Shown: positions 46,603-55,513, numbered from the stretch's first letter. The stretch: 64,000 nucleotides of DNA from an uncultured Roseburia sp. (GCA_947564465.1 CANOCV010000011.1:1-64000); one strand, 5' to 3'. Translations and numbers: made by a program. Notes: generated by a model not told the origin, from the letters alone.

Positions 46603-47123
46603 TGCATTCATTCAGCGAAGTGAAAGAAATAAAGAAGCCGACGCAGGAGGTTGGAAATAAGTCAAAGGGATTTGAGAATACAACAAAAGAGGTAAACGAG
46701 CCAAGACACATTTCGACGATCAATGAGAATTTGGCGGGAAAAACATATCCAGGGACAGATGTAAGATATGAAAAACATGTATTTAGGATGAATGGTGAGA
46801 AAGTGGAAGGTGTTTTCCCCAGATTTGAAAGTAAGTTTGATACATATTTACCGAAAGACTGGCGAAATGCTAGTGATAATGCACAATTTAAGTATTGTAC
46901 GGAGAAGCTGAAACAGCGTATAGAGCATGACCCTGAGTTTGCAAAGCAATTTACACCAAGACAGCTTGAACAAATAAAGGACGGCGCACCGAGAATATCG
47001 GGTTTGACATGGCATCATAATGAGGTTCCGGGAAAAATGCGATTGGTCAATGCCCAACAGCATGATACATGCAGACATACCGGAGGCAGGAGTGTTTGGG
47101 GTGGCGGCTCCGGATGCAGATAG
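46602..47123 (+). CDS. HNH/Endo VII-type nuclease toxin (WHH motif)
   Basis: This 173-residue protein starts on a TAATG overlap with the ATPase gene, with AAAGGAGAGGTG upstream. The C-terminal half contains FPRFESKFDTYLPKDWRNAS and GLTWHHNEVPGKMRLVNAQQ followed by HDTCRHTGGRSVWGGG, the pattern of HNH/Endo VII 'WHH' nucleases seen as C-terminal domains of polymorphic toxins. The first 60 residues are polar and lack a signal, LXG, RHS or other known trafficking domain. It should cleave nucleic acid in a target cell or in its own cell. The SUKH gene just after it is the expected immunity partner. Confidence 0.88.
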   Translation: MHSFSEVKEIKKPTQEVGNKSKGFENTTKEVNEPRHISTINENLAGKTYPGTDVRYEKHVFRMNGEKVEGVFPRFESKFDTYLPKDWRNASDNAQFKYCTEKLKQRIEHDPEFAKQFTPRQLEQIKDGAPRISGLTWHHNEVPGKMRLVNAQQHDTCRHTGGRSVWGGGSGCR

Positions 47124-47131
47124 GAGGATAT

Positions 47132-47530
47132 ATGAATATAAAATGGAATTATAAAATTGATTTAGCGGATGAAAAAGTGTTTTCTGAGATTGAGAAGGAC
47201 AGAGAGATTGAAATTCCCCAGAATCTTGTAAATTTAATAAAAGAGGGAAACGCGGCGACACCTGAGCGATATAAATTTATCGTTGGTTCCACGGAAAGAG
47301 TTATAGGTGCGATTTTATCATTCAATAGAAACGAAGCGGATACAGATACCGTGTTTACTGCATTATCAGTTATTGATAACAAAAGTTTAATGCCGTTCGC
47401 TATTGATCCGTTTGGAAATTATATATGTATGGATTTACAAAAGTGTACAGTGGTATTTTGGGACCATGAAACAGGTGACGTATTTAGCACAGATAAAGAA
47501 TTGGATAGTTTTATGGATAGTTTGTATTAG
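47132..47530 (+). CDS. SUKH (SMI1/KNR4-like) immunity protein
   Basis: This 132-residue acidic protein starts at ATG 47132, 5 bases after TAGGAGG and 8 bases after the nuclease gene. The pattern EIPQNLVNLIKEGNAATPER ... PFAIDPFGNYICMDLQKCTV and VVFWDHETG matches the SUKH superfamily, the commonest immunity family next to nuclease toxins. It should bind and block the preceding HNH nuclease. It is the last gene of the cluster; a hairpin follows. Confidence 0.88.
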   Translation: MNIKWNYKIDLADEKVFSEIEKDREIEIPQNLVNLIKEGNAATPERYKFIVGSTERVIGAILSFNRNEADTDTVFTALSVIDNKSLMPFAIDPFGNYICMDLQKCTVVFWDHETGDVFSTDKELDSFMDSLY

Positions 47531-47544
47531 TAACATTTATAATT

Positions 47545-47590
47545 CGTATGACTGTACTGCTTATGGAGCCATATTCAGTGCAGTTATACG
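47545..47590 (+). terminator. Hairpin after the immunity gene, possible terminator
   Basis: CGTATGACTGTACTG (47545-47559) pairs with CAGTGCAGTTATACG (47576-47590), including two G-U pairs, 15 bases after the stop. The tail AAAAATCAATATG is not U-rich on the plus strand, so its strength is doubtful. The rest of the spacer to 47783 is AT-rich and shows no gene. Confidence 0.45.
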
Positions 47591-47783
47591 AAAAATCAAT
47601 ATGTGAGTAATTCGTTAGTTTACATTTTTTTAATTTGCGCATTAATTTAAAGTGGACTATACTAAATCATATCTAAAATTTATATTCTTACAATCACTTA
47701 CGGCATTCGCCGTATCAAGCTTCTGTTCGTAGAAGCGTTCAATTTTCACCCAAATTACAATTCAAGTTAAGAGGAGGAGAAAT

Positions 47784-48251
47784 GTGCCGCAGAAAGGCAT
47801 TCTCGGAATTGATTCGGACAGACATGGGATAAGGCTGGATGTGTATATAGAAGAAGTGGCGGATGGTTCGATCGGTTATGAGGATGGTGCGACAAAGATA
47901 TTTTTGTATACGAAAGGGAGGGAAGGAAATCCTAGCCAGGCCCTTGCGGATATGTTAAAATACATAGAAGAAACAACCGATGACAATGTGACCAATCAGG
48001 ATATAGAGTCAGTGCACAATATCGTGAAAAAGGTGAAGAAAAAGAGGGAGGTAGGGATTAACTATATGAAGTCATGGGAACGTGAAGCGCTTGCAAAGGA
48101 AGAGGGAAAAGAAGAGGGCAGGGAAGAGGGGCAGATTCGAATTAATGAGTTAATTGTGAGATTGTCTGATGCAGGACGAGTGGAGGACATCGTAAGGTCT
48201 GCTAAGGACAAGGAGTATCAGGAAAAGCTTCTGGAAGAGATGGGACTATAA
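47784..48251 (+). pseudogene. Truncated and internally deleted Rpn/PD-(D/E)XK-family nuclease
   Basis: A 155-codon frame opens at GTG and reads GIDSDRHGIRLDVYIEEVAD then jumps to GYEDGATKIFLYTKGREGNP and KYIEETTDDNVTNQDIESVH. In Rpn/PDDEXK_2 proteins the GIRLDV motif is followed by about 90 residues of the nuclease core (with the catalytic ExQ) before the DGATKIFLNTKG block. Those residues, and the N-terminus, are missing here. The C-terminal helical part with EEGKEEGREEGQI is complete. It is most likely a decaying copy of a common multicopy family. Confidence 0.8.
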
Positions 48252-48299
48252 GTTTACGGGCACATTTTCTATAATAAAGCGGTAAAAACAAGAAAAACA

Positions 48300-48328
48300 T
48301 TGCAACCGGAGGGCGAAAAAAGTATAAT
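48300..48328 (+). promoter_or_regulatory. Sigma-A promoter of the HtrA-like gene
   Basis: TTGCAA (48300-48305), 17-base spacer, TATAAT (48323-48328), 44 bases before the start codon. Confidence 0.85.
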
Positions 48329-48371
48329 AAGTATTAGTCAGGGGATGCGAAGATAGAAAAGAGGTCATTCT

Positions 48372-49676
48372 ATGCCGGAAAAGCAAAATGAAGAGTTCGA
48401 TTTTATCAGGGAAAAAATCAAAAATAAGCCAATCAATAAAAGACGCATGGCACACCAGATTTTGAAAACGGCAGTGCTTGCGGTATTTTTTGGCTTTGTG
48501 GCATGTCTCGTTTTTACTTTGATGCGTCCGGTGATGGAGCGATGGTTTTATGAGCAGGAGGATCCTGTTGTAAAAATACCGCGGGATGATGAAAGTTTGT
48601 TGACGGAGACAGAAAGATTGCATACGGAAAATGAGCCTGAAGAGACGGAGAGTGAAAGTGAGGTCAAAGAGCCGAGTACGCAGATTATAGAAGTTCCGAG
48701 AGATTTGGAGATAGAGGATTACCAGAAGCTTCAGGATAAGCTATATGCGATTGGAACGAAGGCCAACAAGTCGATTGTAACGGTTACCGGTGTGAAAAGC
48801 GATATGGACTGGTTTGATTCTCCGTATGAGACGGCAGGTCAGTCGAGCGGCATTGTGATTGCCAATAATGGCAGGGAGCTGCTTGTCATGACGGAAAAAA
48901 AGATGATTGTAGACGCGCAGGCGATCAGCGTTACTTTTTATAACGGGACTGTGGCGGATGCTTTCCTAAAGCAGTATGACGGGAATACAGGCATTGCTAT
49001 TTTGAGCGTGTCTTTAGAGTCGCTGAAGGAATCGGATCTTAAGAACATAGAAACGGCACAGTTTGGAAATTCTTATCAGGTTTCACAGGGAAATGTTGTG
49101 ATTGCGGTGGGTAGTCCGCTTGGTTCGAATTATTCCATATTGACGGGAAACATTACTTCTGTCAATAACAGCGTTTCTACAATTGACTGTAATTTTACGG
49201 TATTTACAACAAACATTTTGGGAAGTCAGGCGGGAAGCGGTGTGCTTTTGAATCTGAAGGGCGAGATTATCGGTCTGGTGATGCAGGATTACAGCAGTAA
49301 GGGAGAGGAAAATACACTGACGGCATTTTCTATTTCAGAGCTGAAAGAGATTATAGAGATGCTTTCCAATAATCAGGCGATTTCTTATTTGGGACTGAAG
49401 GTCAGCACAGTTACTAGCGAAATTGAGGAAGGGTATGGACTGCCTCGCGGCGTCTATATTAAATCGGTCGAGATGGATTCGCCCGCGCTTGCAGCAGGGC
49501 TGCAAAACGGTGATATTATCACACAGCTGGATGATACCGAAATTCTGACGGTAGAGCAGTATGAGCAGTATGTCAGAAGGCTTGTGCCGGGAAGCGGTGT
49601 CGCTATTACAATATTGCGTCAGGGAAATGACGGTTATTCAGAAATAAAGTGTCAGGCAGAAGCAGGGCATTTATAA
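48372..49676 (+). CDS. HtrA/DegP-like membrane protein with degenerate protease site
   Basis: This 434-residue protein has an N-terminal cytoplasmic part, a membrane helix near 35-55, an acidic stalk, a trypsin-like domain (about 125-320) and a C-terminal PDZ domain (about 330-425, with AGLQNGDIITQLDD). The fold landmarks are clear (SSGIVIANNG, VIAVGSPLGSNYS, LLNLKGEIIGLV) but the triad is gone. The TNNHVV His position reads TEKKMI, the Asp position reads NTGIAIL, and GNSGG reads QAGSG. It is probably a non-catalytic scaffold or chaperone at the cell surface. Alignment by eye, so the residue matching could shift by one or two. Confidence 0.85.
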   Translation: MPEKQNEEFDFIREKIKNKPINKRRMAHQILKTAVLAVFFGFVACLVFTLMRPVMERWFYEQEDPVVKIPRDDESLLTETERLHTENEPEETESESEVKEPSTQIIEVPRDLEIEDYQKLQDKLYAIGTKANKSIVTVTGVKSDMDWFDSPYETAGQSSGIVIANNGRELLVMTEKKMIVDAQAISVTFYNGTVADAFLKQYDGNTGIAILSVSLESLKESDLKNIETAQFGNSYQVSQGNVVIAVGSPLGSNYSILTGNITSVNNSVSTIDCNFTVFTTNILGSQAGSGVLLNLKGEIIGLVMQDYSSKGEENTLTAFSISELKEIIEMLSNNQAISYLGLKVSTVTSEIEEGYGLPRGVYIKSVEMDSPALAAGLQNGDIITQLDDTEILTVEQYEQYVRRLVPGSGVAITILRQGNDGYSEIKCQAEAGHL

Positions 49677-49698
49677 AAGATTAGGAAGAGGAAAAATC

Positions 49699-50646
49699 AT
49701 GCACTATATTGAGACATTACGTGAGGGGGAACGTGTGAACGAGATCTACCTTTGCAAGAGCAAGCAGGCTGCGCTTACAAAGGCAGGCAAACCGTACGAA
49801 ACGCTTATTTTACAGGACAAGACAGGAACGCTTGACGCCAAAATATGGGAGCCGGGCTCTCAGGGAATTGATGATTATGAAAAGCTTGATTACATAAACG
49901 TATATGGAGATGTGACCAGTTTTCAGGGGGCGCTCCAATTAAATATTAAGAGGGTTAGAAGAGTGCAGCCGGGAGAATATGATCCGACAGATTATCTACC
50001 GGTCAGTGAATATGATATTGATGAGATGTATGCGGAGTTGACAGGTTTTATTGTACAAATGACTAACCCGTTTCTGCGTCGCTTAGTTTCCAGCTTTTTT
50101 TTGGAAGACGATGATTTTATAAAGCGGTTTAAGTTTCATTCCGCAGCAAAAAGCGTGCATCATGGTTTTGTCGGAGGGCTTTTGGAGCATACCTTAGGCG
50201 TTACCAGAATGAGCAGCTATTTGGCAAAGGCATATCCGATGCTGAATGAGGATTTGTTGGTGACGGCGGCAATGTTTCATGATATTGGGAAATTGGACGA
50301 GCTCTCTACGTTTCCGGCAAATGATTATACGGATGAGGGACAGCTTTTAGGGCATATTATGATAGGCGCGATGCAGGTAAAGGGGCGAATCCGTGAGATA
50401 GCGAATTTTCCTCAAAAGCTGGAAAATGAATTGATTCATTGTATTTTGGCGCATCACGGAGAATTAGAATTTGGTTCGCCGAAAAAGCCGGCTATTGCGG
50501 AGGCTGTTGCACTTAGTTTTGCAGACAATATTGATGCGAAGATGGAAACGATGCGGGAGGCATTTGCAAATGTGCCGGAGGGCAATACAGACTGGTTGGG
50601 ATTCAACCGATTGTTTGAGTCCAACATTCGAATGACGAGTAAATAG
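49699..50646 (+). CDS. yhaM: 3'-5' exoribonuclease YhaM
   Basis: This 315-residue enzyme has an N-terminal OB fold (about 15-95, with KTGTLDAKIWEPGSQG) and a C-terminal HD domain. The metal motif is VHHGFVGGLLEHTLGV followed by AAMFHDIGKLDELS (about 190-205) and ILAHHGELEFGSPKKP. YhaM trims single-stranded RNA, and DNA to a lesser degree, in Firmicutes. It lies 22 bases after the HtrA-like gene with AGGAAGAGG before it, and 2 bases before rlmD. Confidence 0.93.
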   Translation: MHYIETLREGERVNEIYLCKSKQAALTKAGKPYETLILQDKTGTLDAKIWEPGSQGIDDYEKLDYINVYGDVTSFQGALQLNIKRVRRVQPGEYDPTDYLPVSEYDIDEMYAELTGFIVQMTNPFLRRLVSSFFLEDDDFIKRFKFHSAAKSVHHGFVGGLLEHTLGVTRMSSYLAKAYPMLNEDLLVTAAMFHDIGKLDELSTFPANDYTDEGQLLGHIMIGAMQVKGRIREIANFPQKLENELIHCILAHHGELEFGSPKKPAIAEAVALSFADNIDAKMETMREAFANVPEGNTDWLGFNRLFESNIRMTSK

Positions 50647-50648
50647 AT

Positions 50649-52100
50649 ATGAAGAAAAATGAAATTGTGAAGGTTAAAATTGAGGATATCGGTACCGCGG
50701 GGGAGGGTATCGGAAAAGCAGAGGGTATGACATTGTTTATTAAGGATGCTCTCCCAGGTGATGTGGTGACGGCTGTTGTTATGAAGCTCAAGAAGACTTA
50801 TGGATATGCGAGACTTCTTGAGGTTATAACGCCGTCACCACATCGCGTTATACCGAAGTGTTCCCAAAGCCGCAGGTGCGGAGGCTGTCAGATACAGGCG
50901 CTTGCGTACGAGGAGCAGCTTCGGTTTAAGCAGAATAAAGTGAGAAATCATTTGGTTCGCATCGGCGGTTTTGCGGAGGAAGAGGTGCGAAGATGGATGG
51001 AGCCTGTGGTGGGTATGGACAATCCATATCACTACCGCAACAAAGCGCAGTTCCCGATTGGTTCTGATAAGGAGGGGAATCCTGTTGCTGGTTTTTTCGC
51101 GGGAAGAACGCATACGATTATTCCGATTGAGAAATGTTATCTCGGTGTATCCTGCAATGAGGAGATTTTGGATATTTTGCTTTCATTCATGAGGGAGAAT
51201 GGTATTACGCCTTATGATGAAGCGAGTGGGAACGGTCTTGTGCGTCATGTTTTGATTCGCTATGGGTTTACAACGAAGGAAATCATGGTTTGCATTGTGA
51301 TTAATGGGAATTTCATTCCCAGGCAGGACATTCTTGTTGAGAGGCTTTCCGCGGTTCCCGGTATGACAAGTATCTCTATTAATATAAATACGAGGCGTAC
51401 AAACGTGATTCTTGGCGATACGGTGCGGACGATATGGGGGAGCGATTATATTACCGATTATATCGGTGATGTGAAGTATCAAATTTCGCCGCACTCTTTT
51501 TATCAGGTTAATCCGGTGCAGACCGTAAAGCTATATCAGACTGCTTTGGAATATGCCGGCTTGACGGGAGACGAGACGGTATGGGATCTTTATTGCGGTA
51601 TAGGAACTATTTCACTTTTTCTTGCCAGGAAAGCGCGCATGGTTTACGGGGTGGAAATCGTTCCGCAGGCAATCGAGGATGCGCGAAACAATGCGAGGAT
51701 CAACGGAATAAAAAATGCAAAATTTTTTGTCGGAAAGGCCGAGGAGGTCTTACCGGATTTTTATGAAAAACGTGTTTCCGAGCTGTATGCAGCAGAACCG
51801 GACCGCACCGCCACGGAAGAAGATACAGACTTAGAGAGCCGTGAGCCGGATATGCTGCACCCGGATGTCGTTGTAGTCGATCCTCCGCGCAAGGGCTGCG
51901 AGGAAAGCCTGCTTGCTACATTGATAAAAATGTCGCCGGACCGTATTGTTTATGTGAGCTGCGATAGTGCAACGCTGGCGCGGGATTTGAAGTATTTGTG
52001 TGAAGGCGGATATGAGGTGAGAAAAGTGCGGGCGGTGGATCAGTTTTGTCATACGACACACACAGAATGTGTGGTGGGAATACAAAGGAAACATATCTAG
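50649..52100 (+). CDS. rlmD: 23S rRNA (uracil-C5)-methyltransferase, RlmD/RlmCD family
   Basis: This 483-residue enzyme makes 5-methyluridine in 23S rRNA from S-adenosylmethionine. It has a TRAM domain (about 1-60), cysteines CSQSRRCGGC (about 75-84) fitting the 4Fe-4S site of RumA, a SAM-binding motif VWDLYCGIGTISLFLARKA (about 311-329), DPPRKGCEESLL, and the nucleophile Cys in VYVSCDSATLARDL (about 434-447). An insertion of about 25 residues lies before the DPPRKG motif. No good ribosome binding site precedes the ATG, so coupling to yhaM, 2 bases upstream, is likely. Confidence 0.93.
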   Translation: MKKNEIVKVKIEDIGTAGEGIGKAEGMTLFIKDALPGDVVTAVVMKLKKTYGYARLLEVITPSPHRVIPKCSQSRRCGGCQIQALAYEEQLRFKQNKVRNHLVRIGGFAEEEVRRWMEPVVGMDNPYHYRNKAQFPIGSDKEGNPVAGFFAGRTHTIIPIEKCYLGVSCNEEILDILLSFMRENGITPYDEASGNGLVRHVLIRYGFTTKEIMVCIVINGNFIPRQDILVERLSAVPGMTSISININTRRTNVILGDTVRTIWGSDYITDYIGDVKYQISPHSFYQVNPVQTVKLYQTALEYAGLTGDETVWDLYCGIGTISLFLARKARMVYGVEIVPQAIEDARNNARINGIKNAKFFVGKAEEVLPDFYEKRVSELYAAEPDRTATEEDTDLESREPDMLHPDVVVVDPPRKGCEESLLATLIKMSPDRIVYVSCDSATLARDLKYLCEGGYEVRKVRAVDQFCHTTHTECVVGIQRKHI

Positions 52101-52313
52101 AAATTCTTTATTTTAAGCAGTTTTACAGGCATTTTGTGTTTACAGAAGATGAAGAAAGGAATCGAAATAAGAGGATGGAGAAGTATTTTGAGGTTTCGGT
52201 GGTGGTTGATGTGGGGTGTGGGGATACAAAGAGTTAATTTTTATAAAACAAAGGTATAAAAGATGTATAGATATGTAAAAAAGATTTGTTAATATTACAG
52301 AGGAGGAAGAAAA

Positions 52314-53876
52314 ATGGCACAAACAGTTAATCTTGATGCACTTATTCCTAGAGAGGATTTTGATAATAAAGAAGATACAAATGGAATTCCGAGAAATGTC
52401 AGTACGCTTTCTATCACAGATTTAAAATATGATTCATTCTTTTTTGCTAATTTGAGAAAACCAGATTTTCAAAGAGAGACTAATGAATGGGATGCCGATA
52501 AGATAGTGAGCTTAGTTGAAAGTTTCATAGATCAACAATTAATCCCTGCAATAATTTTATGGAGAAATGCAAATAGTTCTACATTTGTTATAGATGGCTC
52601 CCATCGTTTAAGTGCATTAGCTGCATGGGTAAATGATGATTATGGCGATGGAAAAATTTCTAAAGAATTTTATGATGGACGAATACCCGATGAGGAAATT
52701 GAAATTGCAGAAAAAACAAGGAATCTGATAAAAAAGAAAGTGGGTTTATTTTCAGATTATGAATTAGCTATCCATCATCCCGAAAAAGTGAAAGAAGAAA
52801 TAGCGGCTAAAGCGAAATTTTTAGGAGCTATACCTCTCCAATTACAGTGGGTTGATGGGAATGCTGAAAGAGCTGAACAATCATTTTTCAAGATTAATCA
52901 ACAAGCAGTTTCTATTAATAAGACAGAATTAAAGTTATTGAAATCAAGACGTAAACCGAGTGGTGTAGCTACACGTGCGATTATGCGGAGCGGTATAGGT
53001 CATAAATATTGGTCTTTTTTAGCGATAGAAAAACAATTGGAGATTCAAATGATAGCTAAGGAAATCCATTCATTATTATTTGAACCTAAACTGACAAATC
53101 CGATTAAAACATTAGATTTGCCATTAGCTGGAAAATCTACTTCTACACAAACTCAATCTTTGGTTTTGGATTTCGTTAATATTGTAAATTCTGGTAAATT
53201 CGTAAAAGAAAAATACGAAGCTAACGATGTAGATGGGGAAATGACAGTACAATGTTTGAAAAACTGTAGAAAAATACTTTATCGTATAAATAGTTCACAT
53301 CCATCATCTTTGGGTTTACACCCTGCAATATATTTATATTCAATAAATGGTAGATTTAAAACCACATCCTTTTATGCTTTATTACATTTTATGAACGTTT
53401 TGGAAGAAAGCAAAGGATTTGATAAGTTTATAGAGTGTCGTGAACTTTTTGAAGAATTGATAAGAGACTATGATTATTTAATACAAGCAATTGTAAGGAA
53501 TAAGCGGGAATCGATGAAAGCATATCCGTTTGTGGCAGAATTTTATGTAATGGCTGTTGAGTCCTTGCTTGAAACAAGAAATGTAAAGGAAACGGTGGAG
53601 CAGATTAAAAGTAGTGATAAATTTAATGGAATTTTAAAAGATGCCTCATTAGAAAAAGAAGAAACATTAAGTTCAACTTTTTCTAGGGCAGTAAAGTCTG
53701 CGACATTCATAAAAGAGGCTTTAAAAAATACTCCTAAATGTGTTATTTGTGGTGGATTATTACATAAAAGTTCTATTAGTATTGATCATATCAACAGGAA
53801 AGCTGATGGTGGTTTGGGGAATTCTGATAATGCACAATTAACTCATCCATATTGTAATAGCACAATTAAAAATTAA
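52314..53876 (+). CDS. DUF262-HNH endonuclease, probable defence nuclease
   Basis: This 520-residue protein has an N-terminal DUF262 (ParB/Srx-like) domain with DFQRETNEWDADKIVSLVES and the nucleotide-pocket motif VIDGSHRLSALAAW (about 96-109). A long helical middle follows, then a C-terminal HNH nuclease: CVICGG (about 477), SIDHINRKADGG, and LTHPYCN. DUF262 proteins with HNH or DUF1524 domains include GmrD-type and SspE-type restriction enzymes that cut modified or foreign DNA under NTP control. The gene is clearly more AT-rich than its left neighbours, a sign of transfer. Site GAGGAGGAAG at 52302-52311. Confidence 0.85.
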   Translation: MAQTVNLDALIPREDFDNKEDTNGIPRNVSTLSITDLKYDSFFFANLRKPDFQRETNEWDADKIVSLVESFIDQQLIPAIILWRNANSSTFVIDGSHRLSALAAWVNDDYGDGKISKEFYDGRIPDEEIEIAEKTRNLIKKKVGLFSDYELAIHHPEKVKEEIAAKAKFLGAIPLQLQWVDGNAERAEQSFFKINQQAVSINKTELKLLKSRRKPSGVATRAIMRSGIGHKYWSFLAIEKQLEIQMIAKEIHSLLFEPKLTNPIKTLDLPLAGKSTSTQTQSLVLDFVNIVNSGKFVKEKYEANDVDGEMTVQCLKNCRKILYRINSSHPSSLGLHPAIYLYSINGRFKTTSFYALLHFMNVLEESKGFDKFIECRELFEELIRDYDYLIQAIVRNKRESMKAYPFVAEFYVMAVESLLETRNVKETVEQIKSSDKFNGILKDASLEKEETLSSTFSRAVKSATFIKEALKNTPKCVICGGLLHKSSISIDHINRKADGGLGNSDNAQLTHPYCNSTIKN

Positions 53877-53940
53877 AGTTGTTATAAGCAGGTGAAATTT
53901 GTATAAACGGAAGGTTTTGAATAACTATGGAGGAGAGTAT

Positions 53941-54801
53941 ATGAAGAAATTGATTGCAGAAGAATATAACCGGTTTGAAGATATCAAACAAATTCGTGAG
54001 GATGGTTCGGAATTTTGGAGTGCGAGGGATTTGGCTTCAGCTTTAGATTATAATAAATGGGAAAATTTCTCTAAAGTAATCAATAGGGCAATGATTGCCT
54101 GTGAGAATAGTGGTCATACGATAGCTTACGATTTTCCTGAGGTCAGGAAAATCGTAGAAGCAGGTGTAACAAAAAAACCAATTTTGGATTATGAATTGTC
54201 CAGATATGCTTGTTATTTGATTGTGCAGAACGGTGACCCACGAAAAGAAGTGATTGCATTAGGACAGACATATTTTGCAATTCAGACGTATCGCCAAGAA
54301 GTAGCAGACCATTTTAATGAATTGAGTGAAGATAATCGTAGACTTGTTGTGCGTGGTGATATTAAGCAATGGAATCAAATGCTTGCAGAGACAGCGCATA
54401 AAGCGGGCGTTATTACAAATGAAGAATTTGCAATTTTTCAAAATGCAGGTTATATGGGATTGTATGGTGGTTTAGACGTAGATGATATTCATACAAAAAA
54501 AGGGTTAGAGGTTGGACAGAAAATTCTTGATTACATGGGAAGTACAGAATTGATTGCCAATTTGTTTCGTATATCTCAGACCGAAGAAAAATTGCGGAAA
54601 GATGAAGTTGACAATGCTAAGACCGCAACCTCTGTTCATTATTCTGTAGGCAGAGAAGTACGCACAGCAATAGAAAAGATTGGCGGAACAATGCCAGAGG
54701 ATTTACCAACTCCAGAAAAGAGTATTCAGCAGATAGAAAAAGAGCAGATGGCACGTTTGAAAGCAAAGGCAAAAAAAGGAAAGTTAATGCTTGATGAGTA
54801 A
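53941..54801 (+). CDS. dinD: DNA damage-inducible protein D
   Basis: This 286-residue protein of the DinD family has a BRO-N-like beginning (FWSARDLASALDYNKWENFS) and the conserved middle LSRYACYLIVQNGDPRKEVI, FAIQTYRQEV and NAGYMGLYGGLDVDDIHTKK. E. coli DinD is SOS-induced and inhibits RecA. No LexA box was recognised here. The start is ATG 53941 with TGGAGGAGAG upstream; an in-frame start at 53899 lacks a site. It shares the AT-rich character of the DUF262 gene. Confidence 0.88.
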   Translation: MKKLIAEEYNRFEDIKQIREDGSEFWSARDLASALDYNKWENFSKVINRAMIACENSGHTIAYDFPEVRKIVEAGVTKKPILDYELSRYACYLIVQNGDPRKEVIALGQTYFAIQTYRQEVADHFNELSEDNRRLVVRGDIKQWNQMLAETAHKAGVITNEEFAIFQNAGYMGLYGGLDVDDIHTKKGLEVGQKILDYMGSTELIANLFRISQTEEKLRKDEVDNAKTATSVHYSVGREVRTAIEKIGGTMPEDLPTPEKSIQQIEKEQMARLKAKAKKGKLMLDE

Positions 54802-55285
54802 AAAGAATAGATTTATTTTGCACAAATTAAATTCTTAAGAGAAGGCAGAAGAATAAAGCAAATTGTGTTCCTATACGAGTACCGAGGCTGAAAAATTGTG
54901 TTTACATAGTAGCTCCGACACATGTTGAGACTGTGACTCTGCTGACGAGAAAAGCCCGGTAAATCAAAGAATTCTGCCGATTTGGGACAAAAATGGATGT
55001 GTGTTTCTGTTTCCGCAGAATGGGTTTGAGGCAATTAATTTACCCAGGGGGATAGGCTGTGGGGAACGGAAGATATACATTTTGGCGAAATGATATGTTT
55101 TCGCAAAACTGGAAGAAAAGAATGGCATTGCATTTTCTTTAACTGGAAGGCAATGCCGTTTTGTTACGAATAGCGGCTTATTTGGGAGAGAAATTGTATT
55201 TCAAAACCGTATTCCTGAATTGAAAAATTCACTTTTGCGTGATATACTTTTCGTATATTTTCTGGCGGAAAAATGGAGGTGCGAC
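54802..55285. other. 484-base stretch without a gene
   Basis: No frame with a ribosome binding site or recognisable protein is seen. The only clear structure is the hairpin at 55124-55157. TTGTGTTCCTATACGA near 54863 and TTGTGTTTACATAGTA near 54896 are loosely similar. It is probably a scar between two acquired gene groups. Confidence 0.5.
55124..55165 (+). terminator. Hairpin with U-rich tail, possible terminator
   Basis: GGCATTGC (55124-55131) pairs with GCAATGCC (55150-55157) and is followed by GTTTTGTTA. It would end any transcript coming from dinD. Confidence 0.5.
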
Positions 55286-55513
55286 ATGGCGGTCAGCTAT
55301 AAGAAATTATTCCATTTATTGATAGAGAAAAACATGACGAATGCACAGTTACAGCAGGAAGCGGGTTTTTCTGCAAATATTATCACACGATTGAAACGAG
55401 GCGGGTATATTTCTCTTGAAAGTGTGGAAAGCATCTGCCGTGTTCTGAATTGTGGTGTGGACGATATTCTGGAATTTATACCGGAGGATAACGGAGGGAA
55501 AGAGAATGGTTGA
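55286..55513 (+). CDS. XRE-family helix-turn-helix regulator
   Basis: This 75-residue Cro/C1-type DNA-binding protein has helices spanning KKLFHLLIEKNMTNAQLQQE and the recognition region GFSANIITRLKRGGYIS, then SVESICRVLNCGVDDILEFI. The start is ATG 55286, 6 bases after TGGAGGT. It overlaps the type I methylase gene by 8 bases and probably controls the restriction system, as such proteins often do in Clostridia. Confidence 0.9.
   Translation: MAVSYKKLFHLLIEKNMTNAQLQQEAGFSANIITRLKRGGYISLESVESICRVLNCGVDDILEFIPEDNGGKENG

Noticed and set aside
52101-52313. Possible small gene before the DUF262-HNH gene
   Set aside because: The frames there (for example one reading YLEILYFKQFYRHFVFTEDE) are extensions of the rlmD end region without a start signal.
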